Source: Vibrio sp. HB236076
GTDB lineage: Bacteria; Pseudomonadota; Gammaproteobacteria; Enterobacterales; Vibrionaceae
DNA length: 64,000 bases
NCBI RefSeq assembly: GCF_040957575.1
Contig: NZ_CP162602.1
Coordinates: 434,001 to 498,000 of the forward strand
Direction of reading: 5' to 3'
Numbering within the stretch: the first letter of the stretch is position 1; each line of letters starts with the position of its first letter. Made by a program: the position numbers and the translations under genes. This document shows, piece after piece, positions 54,990 through 64,000 of the stretch. Under the pieces are notes generated by a model. The model saw only the letters and a program-made list of their open reading frames with translations. It did not search any database and was not told the DNA's origin.

Positions 54990-55092
54990 TGAGTGTGATG
55001 AGCGCTTGGTGCGGTTTTGTTGGCGGGCCATGTAACCTGGCTCTGTCATATGGCGGTTCACCAAAGCGCTCAAAGCAAAAGGAAACCAAATT

Positions 55093-56067
55093 ATGAACTT
55101 TATTTTGAGAAGGCTCGGCTTTTATTTTACTGCATTTATGATTGCCATCTCGTTTAACTTTTACCTTCCAAGGCTCATGCCTGGCGATCCGATTGAAGCC
55201 ATGTTCGCTGCGGCCCAGGGTAAAATGGATCTTTCGCAGATGGACGCCGTCAGAGAAATGTATGGCTTTGTCGATGGCTCGTTATTTGAACAATACATCG
55301 CGTATCTACACAGCGTTTTTACACTCAACCTCGGTCCCTCGGTATTGATGTTCCCCATCGATGTGACCACTGTCGTTGGCATGGCGTTGCCTTGGACGCT
55401 GTTTCTTGCCTTGGGCTCGTTAATTGTGTCGCTGATCATTGGGGTCAGTATTGGTACGTATGCCTCGTATCGACGAGACGGATTATTTGGCCAATGGGTT
55501 CCGCCGATACTGGCGTTTATAAGTAATTTTCCCTATATCGTCACGGCGTTATTGTTGTTCTACTTTTTTGGCTTGAAGTTGGAATTATTACCCCTGGCCT
55601 ACACTTATGATCCCGAAATTGATCCTGGGTTGACTTGGGAATTTATTGGCAGTGTGGCCAAACATGCAATTTTACCTATGGGCTCAATGATTGTCGTTGG
55701 GATCGCCACTTGGGTGTTTAATATGCGCAATGCGATGATCAATGTTCTCGGTGAAGATTACGTCACCATGGCCGAAGCCAAAGGGTTGAGCTCCTACCGA
55801 GTCATGCTTCGCTACGCCGGACGCAACGCAATCCTACCGGTGGCCACAGCGATTGCCATGGCAATCGGCTTTTCTTTTGCCGGCTCGATCATGACGGAAG
55901 TGGTGTTTAACTACCAAGGGCTTGGCAATATTTTGCTCAAAGGGATCATGGCCAGGGATTACCCATTGATACAAGCGATTTTACTTATCTTAGTGACGGC
56001 GGTGTTAACGGCGAACCTGATTGCCGACTTGTTGTACGTTTGGCTTGATCCTCGAATTTCTAAGTAG
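55093..56067 (+). CDS. ABC transporter permease, DppB/OppB-type
   Basis: 324 residues, six membrane helices, N-terminal FILRRLGFYFTAFMIAISFN and PRLMPGDPIEAMF typical of DppB-type permeases, EAA loop region TMAEAKGLSSYRVMLRYAGR, and GSIMTEVVFNYQGLGNIL near the end. It is part of the importer operon, 103 bp after the binding protein and 9 bp before the second permease. Confidence 0.92.
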   Translation: MNFILRRLGFYFTAFMIAISFNFYLPRLMPGDPIEAMFAAAQGKMDLSQMDAVREMYGFVDGSLFEQYIAYLHSVFTLNLGPSVLMFPIDVTTVVGMALPWTLFLALGSLIVSLIIGVSIGTYASYRRDGLFGQWVPPILAFISNFPYIVTALLLFYFFGLKLELLPLAYTYDPEIDPGLTWEFIGSVAKHAILPMGSMIVVGIATWVFNMRNAMINVLGEDYVTMAEAKGLSSYRVMLRYAGRNAILPVATAIAMAIGFSFAGSIMTEVVFNYQGLGNILLKGIMARDYPLIQAILLILVTAVLTANLIADLLYVWLDPRISK

Positions 56068-56076
56068 GAACCCTAT

Positions 56077-57057
56077 ATGAGTATTTCACTATCATCTAAC
56101 ACGAGTGACTCCGATATGAAACCGACTTCGCGATGGCGCAGTGCGCTATTGTTCAGCGCTAAGGTCAAAGCGTTTTTCCAGGGCAATTACACCGGCATGA
56201 TAGGCGGTGGATTGATCACGGTGATTTTACTGTGCGCGTTAGCGGCGCCTTTACTCACTCAATACGATCCCAACAAACGCACGGGACGCCCCCATGTTGC
56301 GCCGAATGCGGAGCACGTCTTGGGCACCACGCGCAGTGGACGCGATGTGTTTAGTCAGGTGCTTTACGGCGCGCGAAAAAGCCTTTCTGTGGCGTTTTTT
56401 GCAGGCTTGATTGCGATGGGTATCGCCGTCGCAGTGGGCATTACCGCCGGTTATCTGGGGGGAAAAACCGATGAGTGGCTCAACTTCCTAACCAATGTGT
56501 TTTTGGTTTTTCCACAATTGCCATTGCTTATCGTGTTGGCGGCTTTTTTGGGGCAGGTCGGGTCGATGGTCATCACCGTTCTGCTTGGAATTACCTCATG
56601 GCCTTGGGGGGCGCGTGTCATTCGCTCGCAAACCATGGCACTGCGCAACAAAGAGTTTATTATCGCATCTGAAGTGATGGGTGAATCGAAAATACGCATT
56701 ATTTTAGTCGAAATTTTGCCCAACTTAGTGTCGATCGTGTTCGGTGGCTTTCTTGGTACGGTCATTTACGCCATGGGCGCTGAAGCCGGCCTGGGGATTT
56801 TAGGGCTCGGTGATGCCACACAAGTGAGTTGGGGCTCTATGCTGTATTGGGCACAAACGTCTTCATCACTTTATACCGGAGCTTGGTGGGAAATGTTGGT
56901 ACCGGCGCTGGCCTTGGCGATGACCGGCGGGGCGTTAGCGCTGATTAACATGTCCATCGATCAAATCAGCAATCCTAAACTCAAGACCGGATCTCATATG
57001 AAATTGTGGGCGCTGCGCAAAAAAGCGGTTGACGCGAAAAGAGGAGCAAAACAATGA
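56077..57057 (+). CDS. ABC transporter permease, DppC/OppC-type
   Basis: 326 residues. Conserved blocks APNAEHVLGTTRSGRDVFSQ, VLYGARKSLSVAFFAGLIAM, TSWPWGARVIRSQTMALRNK and FIIASEVMGESKIRII identify the DppC family. The hydrophilic N-terminal 30 residues precede the first helix. It overlaps the first ATPase gene by 4 bp. Confidence 0.92.
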   Translation: MSISLSSNTSDSDMKPTSRWRSALLFSAKVKAFFQGNYTGMIGGGLITVILLCALAAPLLTQYDPNKRTGRPHVAPNAEHVLGTTRSGRDVFSQVLYGARKSLSVAFFAGLIAMGIAVAVGITAGYLGGKTDEWLNFLTNVFLVFPQLPLLIVLAAFLGQVGSMVITVLLGITSWPWGARVIRSQTMALRNKEFIIASEVMGESKIRIILVEILPNLVSIVFGGFLGTVIYAMGAEAGLGILGLGDATQVSWGSMLYWAQTSSSLYTGAWWEMLVPALALAMTGGALALINMSIDQISNPKLKTGSHMKLWALRKKAVDAKRGAKQ

Positions 57058-57923
57058 GTTTTATAGAGCAAAATGCCTTTCATCCTCAACCGCTGATTAA
57101 GGTCCGCGAGTTGTGTGTCGATTACATTACGGAAAAAGGCACGTTTCAAGCGGTAAAAAGCGTGAGTTTTGATATTGGTAAAGGCGAAATTTTTGGCTTG
57201 GCTGGTGAGTCAGGGTGTGGCAAGAGCACCATTGCGTTTGCCCTGACTCAGTTACATCGACCACCGGCTTTGATCTCACACGGTGAAATCCTCTTTGATC
57301 AGCAAGATCTTTTATCTTTGTCACCGCAGGCGCTTCAAGCGATACGTTGGAGCGACATTGCCATGGTATTTCAAAGCGCGATGAACGCCCTCAACCCCGT
57401 GATCACCGTCGGAGAGCAGTTTGAAGATGTGATTGTTCGTCACATGGGCAATCAAGTGACCAAAAAAGACATCAAAGCCAGAGCTGAAGAACTATTAGAA
57501 ATTGTTAATATTCCCAAGTCGCGCCTGAATGATTACCCCCATCAATTTAGTGGTGGTATGCGCCAGCGTCTGGTGATTGCCATTGCGCTCGCGCTCAGCC
57601 CACAGCTCATTATTATGGATGAGCCGACCACCGCATTGGATGTCGTAGTACAACGAGAAATACTGCAGCAAATTTATCAACTGCGAGAACAATTTGGTTT
57701 CTCTGTGTTGTTTATTACCCACGATTTAGCCTTAATGAGTCAATTATGCGATCGCATAGCGGTTATGCGTCATGGAAAAATAGTCGAGGTAAATCAGGCG
57801 AGTCAAGTTCGCAATCACCCACAACATCCCTATACCCAAGAGTTATGGGCTTCCTTTCCAAATATTCATCAGGGAAGACGCTCTAGTATCGATCTTGATC
57901 AGGTTTTGGAGGAAATACAATGA
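57054..57923 (+). CDS. ABC transporter ATPase, DppD/OppD-type
   Basis: 289 residues: Walker A GESGCGKST, Q-loop MVFQSAMNALNPVITVGEQF, signature FSGGMRQRLVIAIALA, Walker B LIIMDEPTTALDVV and switch His in ITHDLALMSQL, with the OppD C-terminal extension (HPQHPYTQELWASFPNIHQG). It lacks the usual four-cysteine iron-sulfur motif seen in some DppD proteins. Overlaps both neighbours by 4 bp. Confidence 0.93.
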   Translation: MSFIEQNAFHPQPLIKVRELCVDYITEKGTFQAVKSVSFDIGKGEIFGLAGESGCGKSTIAFALTQLHRPPALISHGEILFDQQDLLSLSPQALQAIRWSDIAMVFQSAMNALNPVITVGEQFEDVIVRHMGNQVTKKDIKARAEELLEIVNIPKSRLNDYPHQFSGGMRQRLVIAIALALSPQLIIMDEPTTALDVVVQREILQQIYQLREQFGFSVLFITHDLALMSQLCDRIAVMRHGKIVEVNQASQVRNHPQHPYTQELWASFPNIHQGRRSSIDLDQVLEEIQ

Positions 57924-58855
57924 GTCAGCAACCTTTTATCTCACTCAATAATGTCGTAAAAACCTTTTCAAGCGGTGGCCCACTCGCCAAAAAAGCGCAA
58001 TTTCACGCACTGCAAGGCGTGAGTTTTAATCTCTATACCGGTCGCACCTTGGCCTTAGTGGGCGAATCGGGCTGTGGCAAAAGTACCTGTGCCAAACTGA
58101 TCACCAAAGTGCACGCCGCCACCGAAGGGGAAATTTTATTTCAGGGTAAAAATATCAATGATATCAAAGGCCGAAAACAAGAGCTCGCTTATCGAAGCCA
58201 GGTGCAGATGGTATTTCAAGACCCGTTTGGCTCCCTAAACCCGACTCACACCATTCATCATCACCTGATGAGGCCGTTAAAAATTCACCAAAAGGGCATG
58301 GGGGATCGCGCTATCTCTGAAAAAATCCAATCGCTGCTGGATTTGGTTGAGTTGCCGAACGAAGTGTTGGAAAAATACCCTCATCAATTGAGTGGAGGCC
58401 AGCGGCAGCGAATTAATTTGGCGCGCGCTTTGGCGGTTGGGTCAAAAATGATCTTGGCCGATGAACCGACCTCAATGCTCGATGTGTCGATTCGTTTGAG
58501 CATTCTCAATTTGATGCAAAAAATGAAGCGGGAGTTGGGCATTGGCTTTTTGTATATCACCCACGATTTAACTACGGCACATTACATCGCAGAGGAAACG
58601 GCGGTCATGTATCGAGGACAGATTGTGGAGTGGGGAGAGACACAAGAAATATTGAGCAACCCACAGCACCCTTACACCAAGCTGTTAATTTCCGCCGTCC
58701 CGGATCCCGATTTGCCATTTTCTCAATTGTTGGCAAGTCAGCCAAATTACGCACAAGCGGCGGAGAAAATACGCTCAGTCAGTGCAAAGTGGCAAAGTGA
58801 TTTTCGCCAAGTGTCTAAAAATCACTTTGTCAAAGTATGGCAGAGTGTCGCTTGA
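57920..58855 (+). CDS. ABC transporter ATPase, DppF/OppF-type
   Basis: 311 residues: FHALQGVSFNLYTGRTLALV, Walker A GESGCGKST, QMVFQDPFGSLNPTHTI, signature LSGGQRQRINLARALA, Walker B MILADEPTSMLDVS and switch His in ITHDLTTAHYI. It is the last gene of the importer operon; an operator and the phosphorylase gene follow within 90 bp, so some read-through into the phosphorylase is likely. Confidence 0.93.
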   Translation: MSQQPFISLNNVVKTFSSGGPLAKKAQFHALQGVSFNLYTGRTLALVGESGCGKSTCAKLITKVHAATEGEILFQGKNINDIKGRKQELAYRSQVQMVFQDPFGSLNPTHTIHHHLMRPLKIHQKGMGDRAISEKIQSLLDLVELPNEVLEKYPHQLSGGQRQRINLARALAVGSKMILADEPTSMLDVSIRLSILNLMQKMKRELGIGFLYITHDLTTAHYIAEETAVMYRGQIVEWGETQEILSNPQHPYTKLLISAVPDPDLPFSQLLASQPNYAQAAEKIRSVSAKWQSDFRQVSKNHFVKVWQSVA

Positions 58856-58918
58856 ACTAGGTTCGTTAGCAAAAGTGCCGATAAGAGCCGTTATATAACT
58901 AAAAAAATAAGCGTTTAA

Positions 58919-58930
58919 GAAAGCGCTTTC
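58919..58930. promoter_or_regulatory. LacI-type operator directly before the phosphorylase gene
   Basis: Perfect GAAAGCGCTTTC (extended AAGAAAGCGCTTTCTTA) ending 12 bp before the start codon, just upstream of the ribosome-binding site AGGTGG. A TATAAC at about 58894 is a possible -10, which would place the operator over the start of transcription. Confidence 0.85.
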
Positions 58931-58942
58931 TTAGGTGGTAAT

Positions 58943-61900
58943 ATGGAACATAACAATCAATCTGTATCTGGTGAGTTTGTCGATCTCCACGGCGATCGTT
59001 TTTATAAAATTACCCACGTCGATCAGATGCCCGCGTTTTTTATTAGCTTAGTGTCAGCCAGTGATCACTGGTTGTTTATTTCCTCGACGGGAGGACTGAC
59101 AGCGGGGAGAATTCGGCCTGAAAATGCGCTCTTTCCCTACCGCTCAGTCGATCATATTCACGAAAATGCCGACAATACCGGTTCAAAAACCATCATCAAA
59201 GTCGAACAAGATCAGCAATGGCGTTGTTGGGAACCCTTTAACCCACACCATGATGGTCTTTATTGTGTTGAACGCCATGTGTATAAAAACACCGTGGGCG
59301 ATCAAATTGTCTTCGAAGAAATCAACCATACGTTAGGCCTGTCTTTTTGCTATCGCTGGTGTACCAGTGAGGCGTTTGGCTTTGTGCGGCATGCCACGCT
59401 GCGCAACCTCAGCGACGCTTCACTGTCGATTGAACTGCTCGATGGCATTCAAAATCTGTTGCCGGCCGGGGCCCCCTTGGCGGCATTGCAAACGCGTAGT
59501 GCATTGGTGGACGCCTATAAATGGAATGAGCGAGTGAACGACAGCTCACTGGCATTATTTTCTATGTACGCGGCTTTAAGTGATAAAGCGGAGCCAGCCG
59601 AATCATTAAGAGCGACGACCGTGTTCTCTGTCGGGGTTGAGCAAGGTCCGACGTTACTGTCGAGCACTCAGCTCAAGGCTTTTCGCCAAGGCAAATCGAT
59701 CAGCGCAGAGCGGCACACTCGTGGCGTACGCGGGGCGTATTTTGTGACTCAATCGTGTCAATTAGATGCTGGCGACGCTAAGCAGTGGTGGATTGTGGCC
59801 GAGATCGATCAAACCCACAGCGATATCGCGGCGCTTGAGCAAACACTGCATTCCACTGCCGATTTAGCCGCGCAAATCGAGCTTAGCATTGAAGAGAATC
59901 ACGACCAGCTTAAAAAGTTAATGTCTGGGGCCGATGCTTGGCAGTTAACCTCACAAGAAACGACCACGGTTCACCACTATGCCAATGTCTTGTTTAATGC
60001 CATGCGCGGCGGGATCTTTGCTCATAACTACGATCTCGAAAAAAGTGACTTTCGCCAATGGTGCGGTCAGACCAACCGTGTCTTGGCGAAAAAACATCAC
60101 CTTTTTCTCGATAACTTACCCAATGAGTTGTCGTCACTCACTTTACTTAAAAAAGCGCAACACACCGGTGATAAGCAACTGCAAAGGCTGTGTTACGAAT
60201 ACTTGCCGTTAACGTTTGGCCGTCGGCATGGCGACCCAAGCCGGCCGTGGAATCATTATGAGATCAAAGTGCGCAATAAAGCGGGAGAGCGATTATTGTC
60301 TTACCAAGGCAATTGGCGCGATATTTTCCAAAACTGGGAAGCGCTGGCACTCAGTTACCCCAATTTTATTGCTTCTTTTATCGCTAAGTTTGTCAATGCA
60401 TCGACGTTTGATGGCTACAACCCATATCGCATTAGCAAAGACGGTATCGACTGGGAAGTGGTGGATGCCGATGACCCATGGAGCAATATTGGCTATTGGG
60501 GCGATCATCAAATCATCTACTTACTCAAGTTTCTCGAACTGGCCAATCAATACCACCCCGAATGGTTACAGCAGGCATTGATGAATGCTTGTTACAGTTA
60601 CGCCAACGTTCCGTATCGGATGTGTGGTGTTGAACAATTGTATCAAAACCCCAAAGAGACGATTGAATTTGATCATCAACGCCAAGCGCAGATCGATCAG
60701 CGCGTAGCCAGTATGGGCAGTGACGGACGCTTACTGTTAGATGAGCAAGGTGAAGTCTACTTGGTGAGTTTATTGGAAAAAATCCTCGTTCCCTTGTTGT
60801 CTAAACTCAGCAATTTGGTGGTGGATGGTGGCATTTGGCTTAATACCCAAAGACCGGAGTGGAACGATGCCAATAATGCCATTGTTGGCAATGGCCTCTC
60901 GATGGTGACCTTGTATTATCTGCGCCGATATGTCGTATTTATGCAAAAAATGTTGCTCAATCTGCCCGCCGAGGTGCGTCTGTCCACCGAAGTGACCGAA
61001 TGGCTATTGGCGTTGCAAAACCACTTTGCCCAGGCTGCGAGCCAATTGGCGCAACGTCCGCTTAACGACACAGAGCGAGGCGAGTTTCTCGAAACACTAC
61101 AACACATTGCCCACACTTACCGAGCTAAGGTTTACCCGGATGGTTTCTCTGGGCAACGCGCTCTGGAGCGAGACGAGATCCTGAGCTTGCTGGATGCCAG
61201 CCTAGTGGTCATCGATAACAGCATTGCGCACAATAAGCGCGCCGATGGTTTATACCACGCTTACAACATCATTAAGCCAATGGGAAAAAACGTGTCGGTC
61301 GAGACACTATACCCCATGTTAGAAGGGCAAGTGGCGGTATTGAGTTCGGGGGCTTTGTCTGCTCAGCAAGCGGTGCAGTTGTTAGACCGCCTATTTGACA
61401 GCGACTTGTATCGCCCCGATCAACAGAGTTTTATGTTGTATCCAGACCGTCCATTGGCCACGTTCATGGAGAAAAATACCCTTGAGGCTGACCTAATTCA
61501 CACATTGCCTTGGCTAGCGAGAATGGTAGAAGAGCGCGATACTCGACTGGTTGAGCGCGATATCAATGGTCAGTATCACTTTAACCCTGAGTTCGCCAAT
61601 GCCGGTGACTGCGCGCGCATGCTAGAGCAAATGGCAAAAGACAATCCGGCGCTTACACAAGAGGATAGAGAAACCGTGTTGGCGTGTTATGAATCGGTCT
61701 TTAATCATCGTCAGTTCACGGGGCGTTCAGGCACCATGTTTGGTTATGAGGGCCTAGGGTGTATTTACTGGCACATGGTGTCGAAATTGCTCTTGGCAGT
61801 TCAAGAAAACTACCTCGCCGCGCGGGCAAAAGACGCGCAAAGTACCCAGTGCCACCAGTTAGCGGATTATTATTATCGCATTCGCGAAGGCATTGGCTTT

Positions 61901-62377
61901 AACAAGACTCCGGCGACTTACGGTGCCTTTCCTACCGACCCTTACTCTCACACCCCTAAACAGGCAGGGGCGCAACAACCCGGTATGACTGGCCAAGTCA
62001 AAGAAGAAATTCTGACTCGTTTTAACGAGCTCGGCATTCAGGTTATACAAGGCCGAATACACATTAATCCGAGTTTGTTGCCGGTGAGTGAATTCTTAAC
62101 CCAGCCTCAAGATTTTGAATACGTGTCGCTTAATGGCGAACGACAAACCATAGCGTTGCCAGCCGGGTGTTTGGCCTTCACGTATTGCCAAGTGCCGTTT
62201 ATTTATCGTCTCAGTGTCAATGGGCAAGGCCAGTGTCGTCTCTATTTTCGTGATTCATCGGTCATTGAGAATGGTTCGCTGCCGCTGAGCCGTGAGGTGA
62301 GTGAACGTGTCTTTGCTCGTAATGGGGATATAGAACGCATCGAAGTTGATATCCCGGCTTCGTGGCTCCGTCAATAA
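58943..62377 (+). CDS. large inverting oligoglucan phosphorylase, most likely GH149-like (beta-1,3)
   Basis: 1144 residues, no signal peptide, cytoplasmic. The size and the blocks GNWRDIFQNWEALALSYPNF, STFDGYNPYRI, DWEVVDADDPWSNIGYWGDH and PEWNDANNAIVGNGLSMV belong to the GH94/GH149/GH161 group of inverting phosphorylases, which cleave beta-gluco-oligosaccharides with phosphate to give alpha-glucose-1-phosphate. Asp642 in PEWNDANN is the likely general acid. The first 350 residues form the extra beta-sandwich domain. A laminarinase-type GH16 and GH30 in the same locus favour GH149 beta-1,3-oligoglucan phosphorylase; GH94 1,2-beta-oligoglucan phosphorylase, of similar size, is the main alternative. 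Confidence 0.82.
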   Translation: MEHNNQSVSGEFVDLHGDRFYKITHVDQMPAFFISLVSASDHWLFISSTGGLTAGRIRPENALFPYRSVDHIHENADNTGSKTIIKVEQDQQWRCWEPFNPHHDGLYCVERHVYKNTVGDQIVFEEINHTLGLSFCYRWCTSEAFGFVRHATLRNLSDASLSIELLDGIQNLLPAGAPLAALQTRSALVDAYKWNERVNDSSLALFSMYAALSDKAEPAESLRATTVFSVGVEQGPTLLSSTQLKAFRQGKSISAERHTRGVRGAYFVTQSCQLDAGDAKQWWIVAEIDQTHSDIAALEQTLHSTADLAAQIELSIEENHDQLKKLMSGADAWQLTSQETTTVHHYANVLFNAMRGGIFAHNYDLEKSDFRQWCGQTNRVLAKKHHLFLDNLPNELSSLTLLKKAQHTGDKQLQRLCYEYLPLTFGRRHGDPSRPWNHYEIKVRNKAGERLLSYQGNWRDIFQNWEALALSYPNFIASFIAKFVNASTFDGYNPYRISKDGIDWEVVDADDPWSNIGYWGDHQIIYLLKFLELANQYHPEWLQQALMNACYSYANVPYRMCGVEQLYQNPKETIEFDHQRQAQIDQRVASMGSDGRLLLDEQGEVYLVSLLEKILVPLLSKLSNLVVDGGIWLNTQRPEWNDANNAIVGNGLSMVTLYYLRRYVVFMQKMLLNLPAEVRLSTEVTEWLLALQNHFAQAASQLAQRPLNDTERGEFLETLQHIAHTYRAKVYPDGFSGQRALERDEILSLLDASLVVIDNSIAHNKRADGLYHAYNIIKPMGKNVSVETLYPMLEGQVAVLSSGALSAQQAVQLLDRLFDSDLYRPDQQSFMLYPDRPLATFMEKNTLEADLIHTLPWLARMVEERDTRLVERDINGQYHFNPEFANAGDCARMLEQMAKDNPALTQEDRETVLACYESVFNHRQFTGRSGTMFGYEGLGCIYWHMVSKLLLAVQENYLAARAKDAQSTQCHQLADYYYRIREGIGFNKTPATYGAFPTDPYSHTPKQAGAQQPGMTGQVKEEILTRFNELGIQVIQGRIHINPSLLPVSEFLTQPQDFEYVSLNGERQTIALPAGCLAFTYCQVPFIYRLSVNGQGQCRLYFRDSSVIENGSLPLSREVSERVFARNGDIERIEVDIPASWLRQ

Positions 62378-62445
62378 TTTATAGACAGTGGCCGCACGCT
62401 GATCGGTCTGTTTTGGGTCTCAAGGACGAAATAGAGGCCAATTAA

Positions 62446-62457
62446 GAAAGCGCTTTC
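62446..62457. promoter_or_regulatory. LacI-type operator upstream of the GH3 gene
   Basis: Perfect GAAAGCGCTTTC (extended AAGAAAGCGCTTTCTA) 37 bp before the GH3 start codon. Confidence 0.85.
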
Positions 62458-62493
62458 TAGGTGCGGACACGAACAATTTATTAGGTAAAAAAA

Positions 62494-64000
62494 TGGAACA
62501 AAATCGTTTTCTTTTCGCTCAACAAGCCATAGCTCCGCTCAGTCGCCAAGCGGCTGCGGAGGGGATGGTGTTACTTAAAAATACCGATGGTGTGCTGCCG
62601 TGTTCACCGGATCAACGAGTGTCGGTGTTTGGCCGCTGCCAACTAGATACGTATCGCAGTGGAACCGGCTCTGGTGGCGCGGTTAATGTCCCCTATGCGG
62701 TTAACATTATTGACGGCCTTCGCCAACAGCCTGGTCTAACGCTTAATCAACCGCTGGCGTCGCTATATCAAGACTGGGTGGCTGAAAACCCGTTTGATGA
62801 CGGCGGCGGCGGTTGGGCGACCGAGCCGTGGTTTCAAAAAGAAATGCCCATTGATAGCGATTTACTGCGCCGTTATTGCCATTCGCAGGATGTCGCCATC
62901 GTGGTGATAGGGCGTACGGCGGGTGAAGATCAAGACAATCAAGCCAAAGCCGGCAGTTATTTTTTAACCGACACCGAGCAAGGCTTACTGACCCAGTGCT
63001 GCCAGTTTTTTCAACAGGTCGTGGTGGTATTAAACGTCACCAATATTATCGACATGTCTTGGTTAACGAGTACTCCTCACCACGAAACCATTAAAGCGGT
63101 GTTGTACAGTTGGGCTGCGGGTATGGAAGGCGGCCATGCACTGGCTGATGTGCTGTCTGGTCAAGTGTGCCCGAGCGCAAAGCTGTGCGACACCATTGCT
63201 TATCAACTCAGTGACTACCCCTCCGACCCGCATTTTGGCGGTATCAAGGCGAATCAATACGGCGAAGATATCTATGTTGGCTATCGATATTTTGAAACCT
63301 TTGCCCCTGATCGCGTGCAATTTGAATTCGGTTTTGGTTTGTCTTACACCGATTTTACCACCCAGTTGTCTGGCTTTAGAACCGAGGGCCAAGGACGTGA
63401 TGAGGTGCTGCACTTTGATATTGCCGTGCGCAATAATGGTGACACGTTTACCGGTAAAGAAGTGGTTCAGCTGTATTGCCAAGCGCCGCAGGGGCAGCTT
63501 GGTAAACCGGCTCGAGTTTTAGTGGCTTTTCAAAAAACGGCCAATATTGCCCCTGGTGGTGAGCAGAGCTTGTCTTTATCGGTGCCAGTGTCAAGTTTGG
63601 CATCGTACGACGATAGTGGGGTATCAGGCCACCGCTTTTGTGAGGTACTCGAAGCAGGCGAGTATCGGTTCTATTTGGGTAACAGCGTAAAACAAGCGAG
63701 TCTATTGCCGTCTTGTTGGTCACTTTCATCGACGTTAGTGGTCGATAAAAAGCAGTCGGCGATGGCACCGCTGGTGGCTTTTGAACGTTTGCGACCAGGT
63801 GAAGAACTGAGCGATAGGACATATAACGCCCGTTACGAGCCGGTCCCGACTCGGCAATATTGCCTTGAAAAACGCATTAAAAGGGCGTTGCCGCCAGCGT
63901 TGAGCATCACTGGCGAGCGGGGGATACGATTGGCTGATGTCCGAGATGGCCACGCCGAGTTGACTGACTTTGTCGCGCAAATGAGCAAAGAGCAGCTCGC
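62494..64000 (+). CDS. GH3 beta-glucosidase with permuted domain order, 3' end beyond window
   Basis: Open for 502 codons from ATG 62494 (TTAGGT upstream) to the window end without a stop. The order of domains is reversed from most GH3 enzymes: the alpha/beta sandwich comes first (EGMVLLKNTDGVLPCS, VFGRCQLDTYRSGTGSGGAV, GRTAGEDQDNQAKAGSYFLT with probable acid/base Glu145; WAAGMEGGHALADVLSG), then the fibronectin-III-like domain (VRNNGDTFTGKEVVQLY), and the TIM barrel with the nucleophile Asp is only just beginning at 63950 (LTDFVAQMSKEQL). This permuted type is known, for example, from Ruminococcus albus and Butyrivibrio beta-glucosidases. No signal peptide, so cytoplasmic. Likely trims gluco-oligosaccharides to glucose. 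Confidence 0.88.

Overview
This window looks like a chromosomal segment from a member of the Vibrionaceae (Vibrio or a close relative; species not resolvable from sequence alone). Reasons: two copies of the quorum-sensing small RNA Qrr, a family known from Vibrionaceae, with sigma-54 promoters; the gene repertoire (AST arginine catabolism, MsrPQ, PsiE, second pst operon, BCCT transporter, many c-di-GMP and two-component proteins); and moderate GC content. I saw no transposase, phage gene, CRISPR array or integrase.

Layout. (1) 1-3813: 3' part of astD, then astB and astE, steps of the arginine succinyltransferase pathway. (2) 3814-4802: a gene-free block that is an array of units of about 341 bp on the minus strand, holding two intact qrr genes (4006-4110, 4348-4452), each with a -24/-12 promoter, upstream LuxO-type boxes and an intrinsic terminator, plus remnants of further units at both ends. 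(3) 4803-7076: NAD salvage, pncB and a divergent NrtR-type regulator with a degenerate Nudix box. (4) 7107-11438: MHYT-PAS hybrid kinase and its HD-GYP response regulator. (5) 11610-18453: msrQ-msrP, a heptanucleotide tandem repeat, apbE, an ornithine/lysine decarboxylase, psiE, a lipase and a short-chain dehydrogenase. (6) 18493-27339: signalling region: a periplasmic binding protein paired with a diguanylate cyclase; a five-gene operon (REC-HDOD, CheY-like, CheC-like, PAS histidine kinase, REC with altered HD-GYP); and a convergent histidine kinase. (7) 27624-46172: mostly transport and small genes: YnfM/YnfL-like pair, pstSCAB, BCCT, Nramp, tRNA-Gly(UCC), CysB-like regulator with a binding protein, a frameshifted nitroreductase, tcyP, nupC and a frameshifted YdcH-like gene. 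(8) 46226-64000: enoyl-CoA hydratase, then a beta-glucan utilisation locus running off the window end.

The beta-glucan locus is the most coherent system: outer-membrane porin, GH30, lipoprotein GH16, LacI regulator, five-gene Opp/Dpp-type ABC importer, an 1144-residue disaccharide/oligosaccharide phosphorylase (most likely GH149-like) and a domain-permuted GH3 beta-glucosidase. Perfect copies of a 12-bp palindrome, GAAAGCGCTTTC, stand before the porin, the binding protein, the phosphorylase and the GH3 gene, which suggests one LacI-controlled regulon. Inferred flow: GH16 cuts glucan outside, oligomers enter through the porin and the ABC importer, and GH30, the phosphorylase and GH3 finish them in the cytoplasm, partly conserving energy as glucose-1-phosphate.

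Two genes (40263 and 46160) carry single-base changes in short homopolymers that break the frame; they may be real lesions or sequencing errors. All start sites below that differ from the longest possible reading frame were chosen from Shine-Dalgarno position and family N-terminus.
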